The notes: generated by a model from the letters alone, not told the origin. A stretch of DNA of 64,000 bases from Lichenostomus cassidix (GCA_008360975.2 CM039182.1:89239405-89303404); one strand, 5' to 3'; numbered from the stretch's first letter, positions 34,201 to 48,659 are shown. Program-made: numbers and translations.

Positions 34201-37200
34201 CAGATTTTTTTTTCTGTTGAATACTCAAGGCATAGTTTAGTTATGTTGGCCTTTTTGGGGTGTCTCTCTTGTACCTGTAGAAAATTAGAGCAATACATGA
34301 GAACACTTTTATCACAGACTCTAAGGTGATGAATTTGAAGTGGGACTGTAATGGACACCCTCTTTACTGAGACATAAATAAAGATTTTTTTCACAGATAT
34401 CAATGTTCATTTTTATATTTATTAGAAGTGCATAAACAGATCGTTTTGAAGATATTTCAAATCATAGTTCAGTAAGTTATTGTATTTAGATCCTATGATT
34501 TGATAGTTAATTTTCTAAATGAAAAAGCCTAATGAAGGGATAAATATATTTTTGCAGAAATCTGGGGCATAAATATGTCTTTTAATAAGAAAATGCAGGT
34601 GTTTAGTAACCAGCAATCATCACAGATTAGCCATTAGTAAGATGGCGACAGGGTTGTACTGTCTCCTGTCTTCACTTGTCCTACCAAGAGAATTAAATTC
34701 AAGCTTTGCCTCATAATTTCAACTCAGACCCCCCTCTGGGCATCAATCCCTGGCCAGCTTTATCAACAATATCAAAACTCTGACAGTTTGAAGCTTGCCT
34801 CTAAAAAACACACAGCAAGTAGAGCTTTTTTTAAACCATTGACTTTCAAAATAGCTCTGTCTCTTGCACACAATCTTGATAAGGAACTTTCCAATGAGGA
34901 ATTTGCTAGCTGGATGTTTGATAAGAAGGTTGTCTTTTCAAAGGAAAATTATGGTCATCTTCAGTTTGTATCAGAATGCTATCATCTGAAACAAAATATG
35001 TAAGTGAATGCTGAAAGTTTATTCTTTAGGAATAGTGCAGTGCTTCTCAAGAAGATCTTTGATGTGCTCCAAATATGTCATTCAAGAATGAGTTCACTAG
35101 TGGGCTCAAAAAGTAAATATAGTTGTCTGTGGAAATTGAAAGCTGCCACTGGCTGATGTAATTGCTTTTCATCATCCTGCTAAACCCCTTAAATCCTTTA
35201 ACATTATCTCTAGTGGACCTAATTAATTTAGCAGCTAGTAGGCAAAGTGAGAGACATAACCTATTGCCATGAAATGACTATTTATGATGATTGTAACCAA
35301 TCTGGAACTTGTTAGACCCATGGTAAAGCCATGGTAAAATTCTTAAATTGATAGTTTTCCCTACATTTGAAAAGAATTTGTATGTGTATCAGTGTTGGCT
35401 TCCTGAAAATTTCTGACTGCTAGTGAACTGATTCAAACAATGAAAAGTCAAGTCATCATGCCTTCTTTCAACCACTCATTGCTCTCTTACAGACCACAAG
35501 AAGACCAAAGTTGTCAAATGAAGAATATTTGCCTTGTGATTTACAACTTTACTGGATCCCTTTTTTCCTGTATGGAAATTTTCATAAGTGGTTTGGCAAA
35601 CGCCTTTAAAATAACTGTGGTATTTGGCAGAAAAAACGCTGCAGAACTTGGGCCTGCTGTTTCCATTTTAGTTCCACAGTGAGACTCCTCTCAGTGATAT
35701 GAACCAAGTACAGAATTCATAGTCCAAAGACATAAGTTATTAGAAACAAGTTGAGTAAAAAGGAGACATGTGGCTCAACCCACAGAAATTCATTAGACAA
35801 TGGTTTTCGAATGCATGTTCCAAACAATTTGTCAAATCAACTGTTAGTTATAGTGCAGCCTAATACTGACTGCGTACATATATAAATTTACACATCAGTA
35901 GCTATAAAAGTGTTTATATTTATCACACAATACTGCTCATTAGAGATAGAGGAGCATGTGAACACACATGTTAGTAATTTATTCCCACAAAAATCATTCA
36001 GTTGTTCACATTGCCGAGGTCTGTGTATTATTAGGATGAATCCAAATATACACACTTACTTGATCACTTTTTGAAAGTGCAGACAAAGGTCATAAGTGAC
36101 AACTTCCTGAGTTTTATTTTCTAATTTTGACGTATGTCACCGAAAACCATATCGAAACTCAAAGCTTTCAAATGAAAGGATAATTTCTGACTCCTTAATA
36201 ATTAAGATTGCCTGTAAGAGGGGAAGTGACGTTTTGTCATACAGATACAATCACACACTGCCCATACAGGACTGCCTTCTGAAAAACCCAGGTCCGATTT
36301 CAGGGAGAATATTTATGCACCAGTGTCTCCCCAGCCAGACAGTGGTGGCACCAACTTCTGTGATTTTCTGGCCCCAAAGAATTCCCCAGGAACCCATGTT
36401 AACAGTGTTTCAGGAATATGCATAGGTGGAACCATGAGTAAGAAATGAGCCTGGATAGGCACTGGACCTAGAAACTGCATGAACGAACTCATAATTAATG
36501 GTGATTTCTGCAACTAACGACCAGCTTCCAGAATCCTTGGAGGATTTCTCTGAGACACAGGGCCACCTCAGAGTAGTGTGCTTCATACACAAGAGCAAGT
36601 TCCAAGCCTAGATGCATGGACTCGTGTTAGCAGAACAGAGAAAATTTCATCTTTAGAATTAATTCATCACATGTATCTGCCTCTGGTCTACTGAAAACAG
36701 CGAATACTATTATATGGGTTGCATGAAAAGCCTCATGTTGATTTCAGAACAGTAATTTCCAAAATTTGGTAAGTAGTGATCCTTAGTGAGCTATGTTTTT
36801 TGGTTTTGCATTCTTAATGTAGTGGTTTAGCTATGTAAACGCCATCTCTTGCCATATCCTATTGAGACAATTTAAAAGCACAATGAGCTGGGAGACAATT
36901 GGACATTTTTTCAAGGAGGGAAGTAATGCAAAAGCAATTTGCACTTGTGAGTTCAGTGTTACAAAATGACAAAAAGCAAAGCTCTTTACTCAGGGAAACA
37001 ACAAAAAAAAATCTTGCAGCTTGTCCCTGAGACAAGGCGACAGAGGCACCAGGGTATGAATCATCAGGGCATCATATGCAGGCAAACTGTCAGCATTGGT
37101 AGAGGTCCTGCAACCTTACTTAGTGAGAGGTTGAAGAAAAGAATTTTGTACCATTTCCCATTGTGCTGAACAAGAATTTGCCTGGAAGCCTTGCTTGACA

Positions 37201-40200
37201 GATTGGCCCCTATTCCCAGTATGATTTGTGCTACTGTGAAACAAGAGTGTCTAATGCATGGGCCGTAATGTAGTGACAGGCTGGCTTCAGTTCTTCTGAA
37301 AAATGATATGGAGATGAAAGGACAGGCTCTGCTCCACCTTTCATGCTTTTCATATTTGCATTTGGAGTGTACACAGGCAGGACCCCAGACAGAACTGACA
37401 GACAATTAAAAGGCCACTCAATACAAGCAAGTGTATCTGTGTGACACATGACCTCTGTGAGCACACAATATCATAGGGCACAAAACAACGTCTTGCTATC
37501 AACCTGAAGTCAAAGCAGAATTATATTAAGCCCTGCCAAGAGGTTAACTTCTCTGCAGCAGAAGCTTTGTTCTAACTGTGTCTTTCTTATCAAAACTTTA
37601 GGATTCCTTTTTCCTGAGGGAACTTAATCTTCCAGATTTGGGTCAGGAGGTATAATAAGTAGCGCAAAGAAGTAAACAGTATGAAATTCTAAGGGGCAAG
37701 TAGGACATATTTTTTAGAATTTAGTTAAAGGAAATACTGTCTTATGTGAGCTGTGAGAATGCAAGCATGGTGGATGCAATTTGTCCTTTGAAAAAGCTGC
37801 TTAGAAAAGTAGTAAAAGAAAAGATCCTAGTAGATTTGTATAACTCCTAATTGGAATTAAAAAAAGTGACAATATGTGTATTTTAAGTGTGTATGTTTAT
37901 GTTGTGTAGGGATTTGACATAGAGAAACAGATTTTAGGAGTGTTCTCATTTCCACCTGTTCATCTTGCCTTGCACATTCTAGAGGAAACCTTACAGTATG
38001 TATTGTTATTGCTGTATGTGAAGAATTTGGGATTTTAAAAACTCATTGTTACAAAAAGAGGATGTTTATTTTGGCAAAATTAGAGTCTTTGAAAAAGTAA
38101 AATTACAAAATTACACAGTTCATTTCCACCAGATGTTGAATATCCTATTATTTTTTCCTTTTCTTTTTTTCCCCCCTTTTTTTGAGAATTGGGCTATGTA
38201 ATGTATGATAATATAGACAAATACTGTGTGGCACTTTATTGTTGGCTTGCTAGCATATTTATGTTACATAATGGGTGTTGCAGAATAATGTTTGTAGTGT
38301 TCTATGCCAAATATATTCTGAAATATTTGCAGTATCATAGAACAGATGGAAATTAAAGTAGTGTTTAAGCTTGAATCTGTTCTCTTTGATAGTCTGTGCA
38401 AGGATGGTTTCAAGCAAACTTTCAAAACAAACTTTCTAGGTATTTAAGATGTGTAAATATTAATATAGAAAATGCAGTGGAGAGTGATTAAACACATGGT
38501 AAATATTCTGGTTTTGATTTTACTTGAACTGAACTAGGAGATAAAATGCTTGAAATATTGTCAGTACTTTTGTACTAAAGGGAAGAAAACATCTTATATA
38601 TCTGTGTCCATTGTACTTAATTTGAGTGATTTTTTTCTTCTTGAATGTGTAATCCAAGCAGAAAATAAGATGCTTGAATAATTGACATGCTTCTGATGTT
38701 TGATGGCTTCCATAATTCCCAGTTTGGATGCTGTAGGGCTACATTCAATTTAAATGAGGATGAGTTGGTACAAAACTGTGAAGGAATAATTTTCCAGAGT
38801 TTATTTTGTTAATTTTTGTGGAAATTTTTGTTGTTCTTACTCATTCATTTTATGCTTTCATTTGAACCTATGAAAAGCTCTGTTAAAAAAACAAATAGGA
38901 AGAGAAAAATATCCAAAGAAAGGGATTGGTATTCTAATATTCAAATATGAGAGCATAACAATGGAAAAAAATTGTTTTCAAAATGCAACAGTTTTCAATT
39001 TGCAAAAAACAGTTAAATAAATTAATACTGAATGAAAATTATTCCACACCTGTCAAAGATAATTTGCCACATTTGCCCTCTTCTCCTCTACTGATCATCT
39101 CCCATTGCCACACTAGGTGCAGGTGGACAATGCAAGTTAAACTGAGAAAGCAGCAAGAGAAAGAAAGTCTGCAATGGAGCAAGGACAACGTAATGTGAGC
39201 AGCTGTTAGAGGAGGGTTGGACCTGCAAATGTAATCAGAAGGCAGCCTTTAAACTGAGATGAGTGCCTGCTGAATTGGGTTTCACTGCCGCGGATACTGC
39301 AGGTTTGTCCCTTCTCCTGAGAATGAACACACCATCTTCTGCTGCTTTTTCTGAATTGGTGCTTATGGGAATCTGCCTCTAAAGTACCTGGAAAGTATCT
39401 GACTTCAGTGTTAAAATTGGTTAGGGTTGTTTACAGTTCCTAGTTATTGCTGACAGTTACATTGCGTTAATCATCATTCAGTAAAAATGTGACCTTTCCA
39501 GCGCAAAATGGTGAGCCTTGGGAAACTGCATCCAGAGATTACCTTTAAAAGAAATGTTAGCAAAGGAGCAGGCAGTACTTCATAGCATTTCTGGCATTTT
39601 TTGAAAGCATTTGGGATTGGTCTTTAGAAATCAAATTTGCTAATCTAATTGTGATAATTCATGTTTCATTCTGCATCATTGATCTACCTTAATTTCAGAA
39701 AGTAATGTTAGAGTGCTGCTTTGGAAGAATGTTAGAAAAAGGCAACTATTAATAGTATTTTAAGATTTGAAAGTGAGAAGGGGAAAGCAGGAGCAAGCTT
39801 CTATATCAACAGTTAACCTATTCTGAAACTAAGAAACATAATGAGGAGACCTATTGACTAGAAAAAGCAGGGAATTCTTGTTCCAACAGCCTTGTCTCTC
39901 TTAACCTGGGTTTCACGAAACTTACCTCTACCCTGTGATGAAATGATTACCTGGAATTTAGAAACGAATAGGCACTATTTTTTTAATTTAGCATTCACAC
40001 AAGTACACTTTCACCATTGTTAGTGATACATCCAGTGCTTGACCATGTTGAAATTATGTTTCCCTAATTTGCTCTTAATGCTTCATTGCAAATGACAGAG
40101 GAATGCTCATTATAGTGGCAGTAACTTAAGAGAGACAACTCTATGCAGCAAGGAACCCTTTATGTAGGATTACTAAAGAAGATAACAAAAAAAGAATTCA

Positions 40201-43200
40201 TAGTATTGTTAGCTTCCTTGCTCCACTGAGACATATAAGATGGTAGCTCATAGTACTGGCCCTTCCTTGGCCTAGAGTATTTCAAAATTTATCTGAAAGG
40301 AAATCTACAGGGGATCATTAAGAGGGGTGAGCAAAACTAGAAGAAACATTAAGGCACTTCAAAGCTTCTATGGGAATTTTTACTTGGTGAAATTACTTTC
40401 ATACATCTACCTGGAAATTCCTCGGGGAATTTTATCAACTTTTTTCCTCTTTTTCCCTTCAATTGAAATCAAGATCAATTCACAAAGCCTTCTAGTACTT
40501 GACACAACAAACAAATGTGTTGACATGATTAGCAGTGTTTAGAACACCAGTTCTCAGAAGAAAGAGAGACTACAGGCTGTAGCATTAGTCTGTCGAACCA
40601 TCAAGTCAGACCCTTTTTCTTACCTTTCTGAGACAGAGAGACTCTTAAATTGAATAATTGTCATTTTCCAGCTTTCAGTGAGGCCAGAAATCACTAAAGA
40701 TCTCATTTAAACTTTCTGTTCTAGTTCTCAAGCAAATTTACAGCAGAGGTCAGTCCTTTAGCAAGATTTCTGGAGGGAATTCTTCATCAAAACAGATGGG
40801 ATTTTTTCCCATTGTAGTTTAAACTATCTTCCATCAATTTTTCTTCTCATTTCACTCATCTTATTATGACCTTCATAGGATAAAAGAACATTACAGGCAT
40901 GCTTTTTCTCTGAGTATTGTGCTTCTCAGTATATTATGTAGTTAATATTGATTATAAATCACAGTGAACTCAATGAATGCCTTCCTATTCCTGTACCTCT
41001 CCATGACAGCCATTCTTGTGCTTTTCTCCATGCTTGGAAATAGTATTATTTTTATATTTCTTCTACAGAAAGACTGTGAGCTCACTGTAATTTTATAGAT
41101 ATAACAAACCCAGAAATATCCCAAACAATATATCAAAACACAAGATTATGAAAAGTTATTTTCTTCTCACTAAAAAGAGATCAATAAATGCACATTAACC
41201 TAATTATCCTAACAATTGAGTTTAGCAATAGGATCTGACACAGGATGTGACAGTGGATCATGTGCATTTTCAATAATTTTGTTAAAGACTGAGTTACCTT
41301 GAAAAATCCCAAAATAATAATTTTGAAATTTTAGTTAGGCATAAACTTAGTGTAAAATAGATTTTAAGCATTTATTAACACATTCTTCAGATATTAGATG
41401 AAGAAAATAGAAACTGGAAAAAATCCTGTAATGAAAAGAAAAGATAGTGATACATCAGGTGGAGTAAAATGGTATAATGGAAGAAGCTTATGTGTTTAAA
41501 AGAACTTTTCTGTACCAGTTTAGAGCTTATGTATAAGGACATCTGGAGGGTCTGGAGGCTGACAGTTTGAAAGAAACATGGCAGTGGCAGTCAGGCATAT
41601 TGTCAGCCCTCTCCTCTTGCCAAGAACTTGAATAAAAGTATGTCTCAGCATGAAGGAATGGAGGATATTTGACATATGCTAGTTGGGTTGGGTTTTTCTG
41701 TGCAAAATTGTCAGAGACTACCAGAGAAGGTGCAGCTCCACCCGGAACCAAACAGGGATTCTGAAGCACTGACCACTGCTTAAATGAAAGTTTAAACTCT
41801 TCTTCATTGCTGGGCTGAGACAAAGCTGAATCGTAGTTTATGAACAGAAAGGTTTGATTCAACAAGGTCATTTTCTGGAGCTACACCTGTTCTGGTTTTC
41901 ATTCATTTCCTGCACTGAAATGAAATCAAGCTCCCTCCCCCACCATTTTTTTTGTCTTTCCTGCGACAATGTGCAGCACAAAATTTTCCCATTCCCATTC
42001 CATATTTTAATTAAAGAAACAAGGTGCAGATACATATAAAGACAATATTATAATAGATGTGGCACAATTAAAGTAGTGTGTTGTTTTGGTTTTTTAAGTT
42101 TAAAAAAAAATCTGAATGGGTTCCTGAGTGTCAAGTCGATGTTTCCTTAAAAGAAAAAAAAAAAAAAGCCAAATAAAGAAAGGTGAGAAAGTGGCTCAGC
42201 TCAGATTTCTGCAATGCAAGAAGACCTGAATAACACCTTAATCTGTTTAAATTCTCCCTCCATCACTTCTTCTACCTGGTAGAAGTCACTGTTTCTTATA
42301 TAGTGGCACAGGTTGTTTTCATCACCCCAGCCCAAGGTCCCGCTCACTCAGACCTGGTGCTGGATGGAACAGGCACACGAGACTGATCAGAGCATGAAGT
42401 AGGGGCAATAGAAGGCATGTGTGTGACAATCAGACAGGAACACAGCTGCAAAACAAGAATAATCAGCAGCAGCCTGAGCAATGAGGCTGCATGCAGAAGT
42501 TTTTGTCTGAAGACCTCAATGTGCTTTCCCAAGACTGATTAATTAATACTCACAGCAGCCATGAGAGTTTATAAGATATTACAAATAAGTTTTACAGAGG
42601 AAGATCTGAACTGGCTATTGATGTTCTTAGGGCACCTCAGGCAGTAGCAATTTTACACAAGCTCATAACTGAATGAAAGGCTCCTAATGTCAATGAGTTT
42701 GCCTTGACCCTGTTAGACATGGGAAAGATCCAGCAAAAATACAGAGACAAGTGATGCAGATGGTGAGTGTGGGTTGGGTAGGAAGGTACTGTCAGAGACT
42801 GTTGCATGAGTATACACCTTGCACAGTTGAAAAAAATATGAGAAGGCTTTTTGCAGGGTAATGTGGCTTTGTTGTCAACCACACCTATTGAGAAAAGTGA
42901 GAGAGAACAGCAAAGGGCCTGGGCCGACTGTGAGAAAAAGGAGAAGGGAGATGCCTGGAGACTTTCTTCTGTCTAGAATCTACATCATACACCACTACCT
43001 TTTGCCATTGAAAGCAACATTTATTTCTTTGTGGGATTTTTCCTTAACTTGTCTAATTGTATCAGTGTGCCCAGAACACCCTACCAGGATATGCTGTCTT
43101 TTTCTCTCCAAAAGTTCATGAAATCAAAAATTAAGAGTTATCAACCAAAAATATCAATTAAAGACAAATGAGTGACACATTTTCCTCGCAGAGTGCCTGC

Positions 43201-46200
43201 TTCCTCTCTTTTTGCCTTATTTGTGCAATAAAAACATAAATATAGAAATGAATGTATTGTCTTTGTTTGTGTATTTTGTGAGCCACACAAGCACAGTGAA
43301 TTCAACAATATAAAAAAACTGAGTAAATGAATTTACTTCAGTGGGAACAGTGTGATGCTTTTAGTGTCACTTAGATTTTGTAACTGTTTTGTTTACTACG
43401 TATGTGTAGTTTGTCTGAAAATTATCACACATTTTATGTTAAAACTATTAAATAGTACCTAAAGAAAACTTTTTAAAATCTTATAATAAGAGTCTTTTTC
43501 CTTCTATCTTTCTTTATTCTTACCAGAATAAATTACATTTTTAAAAACTCTACTGTATTCCAAGCTTTCTGTATTACGTACTGTTTTCTGCCACATTGAA
43601 AATATGTTCTTGTTAGGAATAATTTGGGAAATCAGTAGGTTTCAATCTTGTATTTATATGAGAGACAAAATTTGTAAGAAAAATTCCTTAAAACTGACAA
43701 GCTTAGACATGTCACATTAGTGTACATTACATTGCAATAAAGGGGAACTGACTATTGTTAACAGCCTATGGTCTTTACCTTCTAATGAAAGCTACTGTGG
43801 AGTCAACTTTATAATGTATTTTAGATAAAGTTACAGACAAAATTAATGAAAAAATATAGACTGCTAGTTTATATTTTTTTCTTCCTTTCATTATAATTTA
43901 TTAAAAATTCTGGATGTGAGAAAGAATGTCATGGCAATTTTGTTTGCAATCCATGTAATTTTTTATGAAAAGATATATGGTACACTCCATAATATCTCCT
44001 GCATATATTTAACATTCAGCAATTATTTGGGCAGTTTGATAAAGTATGTATTCATTGAATTGATCAAACCTGGCTTCTCCTTTTATTCATTGTTTGGTTG
44101 GGGTGGATGAAATAATATTTACCTTCTCTAGAAGGAACAAGAAGAATTTTTCCTTTGGAAATAAGCAGGAGATAAATACAAAGTTCATATTATTTGTCTT
44201 TGTTCAGCAATGGTTGCATTTTTCAAATTAATTTGTATGTAATGCCACAGAATGTGTTGTTCTTTTTTTCCTAATAAAACACAGCAAGTTCAGAATATGT
44301 CTACCAAATTTAGATGTTGACAATGTGTCAGTTTGTAAACAAACATTCTTAGGAGCAAGGGAGGTGAAACATTCAATTAGAGAGTGGACTGTCTCTTCAG
44401 CTGTTATGAGGAAGAATAAATTTTTATTATTTCATGTTCTTTCAAAGTCTGGCCCAGTCATCTGGGTAGAAAAGGAGGAATACTTAAAATTCATTTTGGT
44501 AATCATGATAAGTTCAATTCTGAAAGGTCAGGCCTTCATCATTTTTGATGGTTCGGTGAGTCAGCAATATTGTGGATGAAGAATGAGTTGGCAGGTCTTG
44601 CAGTATCACAGTGGAGCCAGATGGGCAGAATTGCCTCCTGAAAAATCCACAGGTGAAACACCTGGCTTGGTCATTTGGGTGAGTAAAAACTGGGTCTCTG
44701 CGTTGGGCAAAACTGTCAAGGTTTGGGTTGGAAACAGGAGTGGTGTTGCTGCCAGTCACAGCTGGCTCCAGGTGTCCAGCAGTGAATGGAAGCAGCCTAT
44801 CAGACATTAAAACTTCAGCTCATGGGAGGATGATGCAGCACCTCTGCTTAGATATATTTGGATGAAAGTAGTAAGTGTTGCACACAGGAAACCCTGGAAG
44901 AGACACATGAGGAAACACAGAAAGTAAAATGAGAGGAGACAGGTGAGGATGCATGCAAGGGCAGAGAAAGGAGATGAGGGTGGGAACATGGGAGGACACA
45001 CAAAAAGGAGCTGTTTGACCAGAAATGTGGAGAGATGCATTTAGAGAAACAAAATGGAAGAGTCATTGTGGGGAACAATCCTGGAGATGCGCTCTTAGGA
45101 TGGCATGCTCTGTGGCAGAGTGGGGTCCTCTAAGGGGATGTGGAGGATACAACCCTGAGGCGACTGCAGCCTGTGGAGGAAACCAAGATAAGACTTCTTT
45201 GCCCACAACAATCTTCAGGGATTATAAGGGAAATATGGACATTTTCTCCTCATAGTAAAATATGAGCTGGCCTAATTTATCCAGAGCTATAAAGATTTGG
45301 TAGTATTTTAAATGGTCTTTAAATACCTGTATTCATGAAGGATGAGACTAGGATGTGCTGTGTGATATGTCCCAGCCTTCCAAGATTAGAAATAAGCAAT
45401 AATAAGAAATAATTCTAGTAAGATTAGAAATAAGCAGTCTTCATTGTAGAAACATAAAGCCTCTCTTTACTTTCTCCATGGAGACACCTGACAATGAACA
45501 AGCAGTAAATATTACCTGCTCTGTGATAAAGTACATCCTCTGAGGGGAAAACTCAAGTATTTGGGATTTTTTAAAAGAAAAAACATTATTTAACTGATGG
45601 ATTGTTTTTAGAATATTAAGTGGTTGACACCATTGAAAGAAATCCCTGGGAGTATAGTTCAAGCAAAGCCTTTGGTTTTGGTGTTTCACTGATTGCTGAC
45701 TTTTTTTCGTTGTTTGAAATGGTGAATTCTTCACTGCTCTTCAGTGTGCTGATATATTATTGTGCCAATAATAAAAAGGTGAATCCTTTCAGATTGGAAA
45801 TATTTTCAAAGATACAGTAACAAATATATACAAATATATACAAATACACAGTAATAGTTGTGCTTCTCTAAAAAGAGGAAGATGAAAAAAATTGAAAAAA
45901 GTTGAAAATTGTTAAAGAAGTGAAAGAAGTTTTGGATTTGTTTAACAAACTAAAATTTCAGTTAACAAATATGCTTTCTCATGTTATTAATTTTGTAACT
46001 TTTTTCTAGCTTGACCAAACCAAGATAAAATTATCTCAGTGATTTTTTTAAATGGTTATATTTTTGATAGCTGAATCAAGATGTAGAACTGTATTTATTT
46101 TAGACACACTCTGTTAGGTTTTTTTCCTTAAGAAACTTGACTATTGAGTGTTTCTCAGAATTAAAGGGAAATTACAGCTACAGAACAGTTGGTCCACTGT

Positions 46201-46535
46201 CATACAGAAGTTATAATTAAGAAAAATTTCTAAATGCTTGTTTTCTGAAGGGCTACGGCACATTTAGATCATTATAGAGATATAACCTCAGTCTCTGTCA
46301 GCGTTAACATCCTAGGAACTATTCCTTTGAATGAAATTTATGTTTAACTTCTTTCCTCGATAGATGCCAGTAGCATCTCTTAACAGCTTTTTGTCATTAT
46401 GTGTGTAAAACTGATCTGAAATTTATAAATTAAGGATTAGCACATCCAAAAAATGCACAGAGATATATTTAGCTGAACAGAGTGTTCTGTAATTTTTGTA
46501 TGATGTGAAAAAGGATAGAGCACACCTGTCACTTA
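31240..46535. other. 15 kb of non-coding DNA with scattered exon-like blocks
   Basis: No recognised gene or mobile element. Blocks at 32127-32179, 36748-36768, 42717-42762 and 44602-44675 have splice-like ends and open frames and are treated as findings. A 17-bp direct repeat lies at 45382-45436. The open frames of 97-114 codons at 37064-37405, 41527-41871 and 44514-44807 on the minus strand have no family resemblance. Confidence 0.4.
45382..45436 (+). repeat. 17-bp direct repeat
   Basis: AAGATTAGAAATAAGCA occurs identically at 45382-45398 and 45420-45436, separated by 21 bases. It looks like a recent local duplication. Confidence 0.9.
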
Positions 46536-46995
46536 TGAAGTAGTGTTCAGATTTGTATTCAGTTTTGGACCCTTCACTACAGGAAGGAATTTGAGGTGCT
46601 GGACTATGTTCAGAGAAGGGCAAAGAAGCTGGTCAAGGAGCTGAAGCACAGTGTTAAGCCTGCAGAATAGGAGGCTGAGTGGGACCTTATTGCTTTCTGT
46701 AACTACCTGAAGAGAGACTAGTGAGGTTGGAGTCAGTCTCTTCTCCCAGGTAACCAGCAAATAGACAAGGGGAAATGGCCTCAGCTTGCTCCAGAATGGC
46801 TGTTAGGAAAGACTTCACCAAAAGAGTGTCAACCGCTGGAAGAGGCTGCCCCGGGAAGTGTTTGAGTTGCCATCCCTGGAGGTATTTAAAAGATGTCCAG
46901 ATAGAGCAGTGAAGGACAGGGTCGAGTCTTGGGCTTTTCACTGCCAGGTTAATAGCTGGACTCGAAGATCTTATTGGTCATTTCAACCTATGTGT
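46536..46995 (+). mobile_element. CR1 LINE 3' portion, internally deleted
   Basis: The longest CR1 piece in the window, in plus orientation. It contains TTCAGTTTTGGACCCTTCAC, TTTGAGGTGCTGGACTATGT, CAGAGAAGGGCAAAGAAGCT, GGAGGCTGAGTGGGACCTTA, TCTCTTCTCCCAGGTAACCA, GGAAATGGCCTCAGCTTG, a TTAGGAAAGACTTCACCAAA block, CCATCCCTGGAGGTATTTAA and GACTCGAAGATCTTATTGGT, in the order of the avian CR1 3' region. Against that order it appears to lack about 40 bases near 46650. It is truncated upstream and has no intact coding frame. Open frames on the minus strand across it are incidental. Confidence 0.9.
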
Positions 46996-48642
46996 GAGTG
47001 TAAATATATTTATGTAGTGTGTGGCATAAACAAGAGAAATGATTAATAAGAAGGAAACACATAATTTTAATTAAAATTTCTGATGTTTGATATCAAAGAA
47101 ATAAACCTCTAAAATAAAGACTTTAATAGTGTTTTTTTTTCTGAAGAGAAAATGCTACTTATTAGCCAATTAAATACATCAGTAACCATTCAAATTTCAA
47201 ATTTTTTCATGCTCTCAGTTTCTCTTCCTTTCTCACTTGCTTTTCATTTGATTTGCTTTCCTCCCTAGTACGTGACAGATTTGTGACATCAAAAGCAAGG
47301 CATCTTTAACACTACAATACACAGTTCTCCCTTCTGTTTTCTTCAGTTTGCTGGAGAGTTGATGCTGGACAGAACTAGACTTAATTCCTATGGTTGGTGA
47401 AAGAACCCGGGAAAATGAGAGTTTCACTGTAAAACTTCATGGGAACAGATTGATGACAAGTCCTTACTCATTTTAAATCTCATGACTAATTAAAAAATGC
47501 TAAGATTCAATCTTCAGAAGTACTAAATATGTGCAGCTTCATTAGTCTTCCACTAATAATGAAATATTGTGCAAAGCAACTTTAAAAATAAATAGATCAG
47601 ATGAGTGTTTGGGCTTTCTTCAGGAAACTGCTGATTAATTATGATACAGATTGTTTATTAATTTTGCTTCTCTAGAGTAGTCATAGCTTGGGAAATGTAG
47701 TTGTGGTGCACAGCCTGTGTTCTGAACACATGAAAGTTTTAATCTTTCTTTTGCAGAGTCCCTGACACAAAATTGTTCCTATTTGCAGCTCCTATTTATA
47801 CACAGTGTTTGCACAAAAAGCCAAAACAAAGCACTACATGGTTTCAAACTACTACACTACAAAGCTTGCAGCAACAGCATATATAGTAAAACTCTTCAGA
47901 GTACTTACTAAGTTTTTCTGAAAATATTATTAGAGGGATTTGGTACTAAAAGGTGTCTGTAGACCTCCTTGAAGTCTATAGTTTACAAGCGCAATGGAAT
48001 TCTGACCATAATCTGTGGGCTGTAGACAGTGGCATTAAAACACTGCTTACTTTTCTCAAAGGGCCAGTGTGAAAGTAGAATCACTGTATAATATTTTCAA
48101 AACACTTTGAGATCCTCACATAAAAAGAACATAGCTGTTCAAAGTATTTTTTTTCCAGTAGGGAATGTTTGTGACTTTGGTTTCAGTGTCCACATCTATT
48201 AGCCTCTCATATGTTTCCAGAATTCAATTAGATCTCAGTATGTATTTCCTGAGAAAATCTTTTAGTTTAATAGAAAAAATAAAATAAACTTGGTTACATG
48301 TATATAAACCAGGCCTTTCTATCCTTGGAGATGATATTGTACTGTAACTCTGGTGTCATAACCACTAATGGAGAAAAAAATCTGGAGTACATGTTGTCAA
48401 GAAATCTTTAGAAACCAATTAAGTTGAGTTTGTCAAACTAAAGAGGCCCTAACCTACAGGGAGAGCTAATAGCTTTCTTTCAAAGACAAAGTTACATCTC
48501 AGCGTAGGGCCTCTGCAGCACATCTAGTTCTTGTTGAAATAACCTACTTATAAAATGCCAAGATTTGTTTTGTTTCTCTTTTTAGTTTTGTTTCACTAAT
48601 ATTTTATTTTAGTTAAAATTTTGCTTGGCTAACATGACAATG

Positions 48643-48659
48643 CGTGTGTGTGTGTGTGT
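48643..48659 (+). repeat. (TG)n dinucleotide microsatellite
   Basis: A short alternating TG run (after an initial CG) is read directly. It is potentially Z-DNA forming but short. Confidence 0.9.

Noticed and set aside
35440..35682. Overlapping plus-strand frames after a CTCTCTTACAG acceptor-like site
   Set aside because: Two frames are open but no donor of reasonable quality follows, and neither translation resembles a known family.
37064..37405. 113-codon minus-strand open frame
   Set aside because: Unremarkable composition, overlapped by other frames, no motif and no splice or promoter context.
46687..46941. Minus-strand frames of 75-84 codons near 46.5-46.9 kb
   Set aside because: They lie within the plus-oriented CR1 3' portion and show no independent coding evidence.
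47744..47808. Acceptor-like TTTCTTTTGCAG followed by AGTCCCTGAC...
   Set aside because: No GT donor at a suitable position. The apparent exon end CACAG is followed by TG, not GT.
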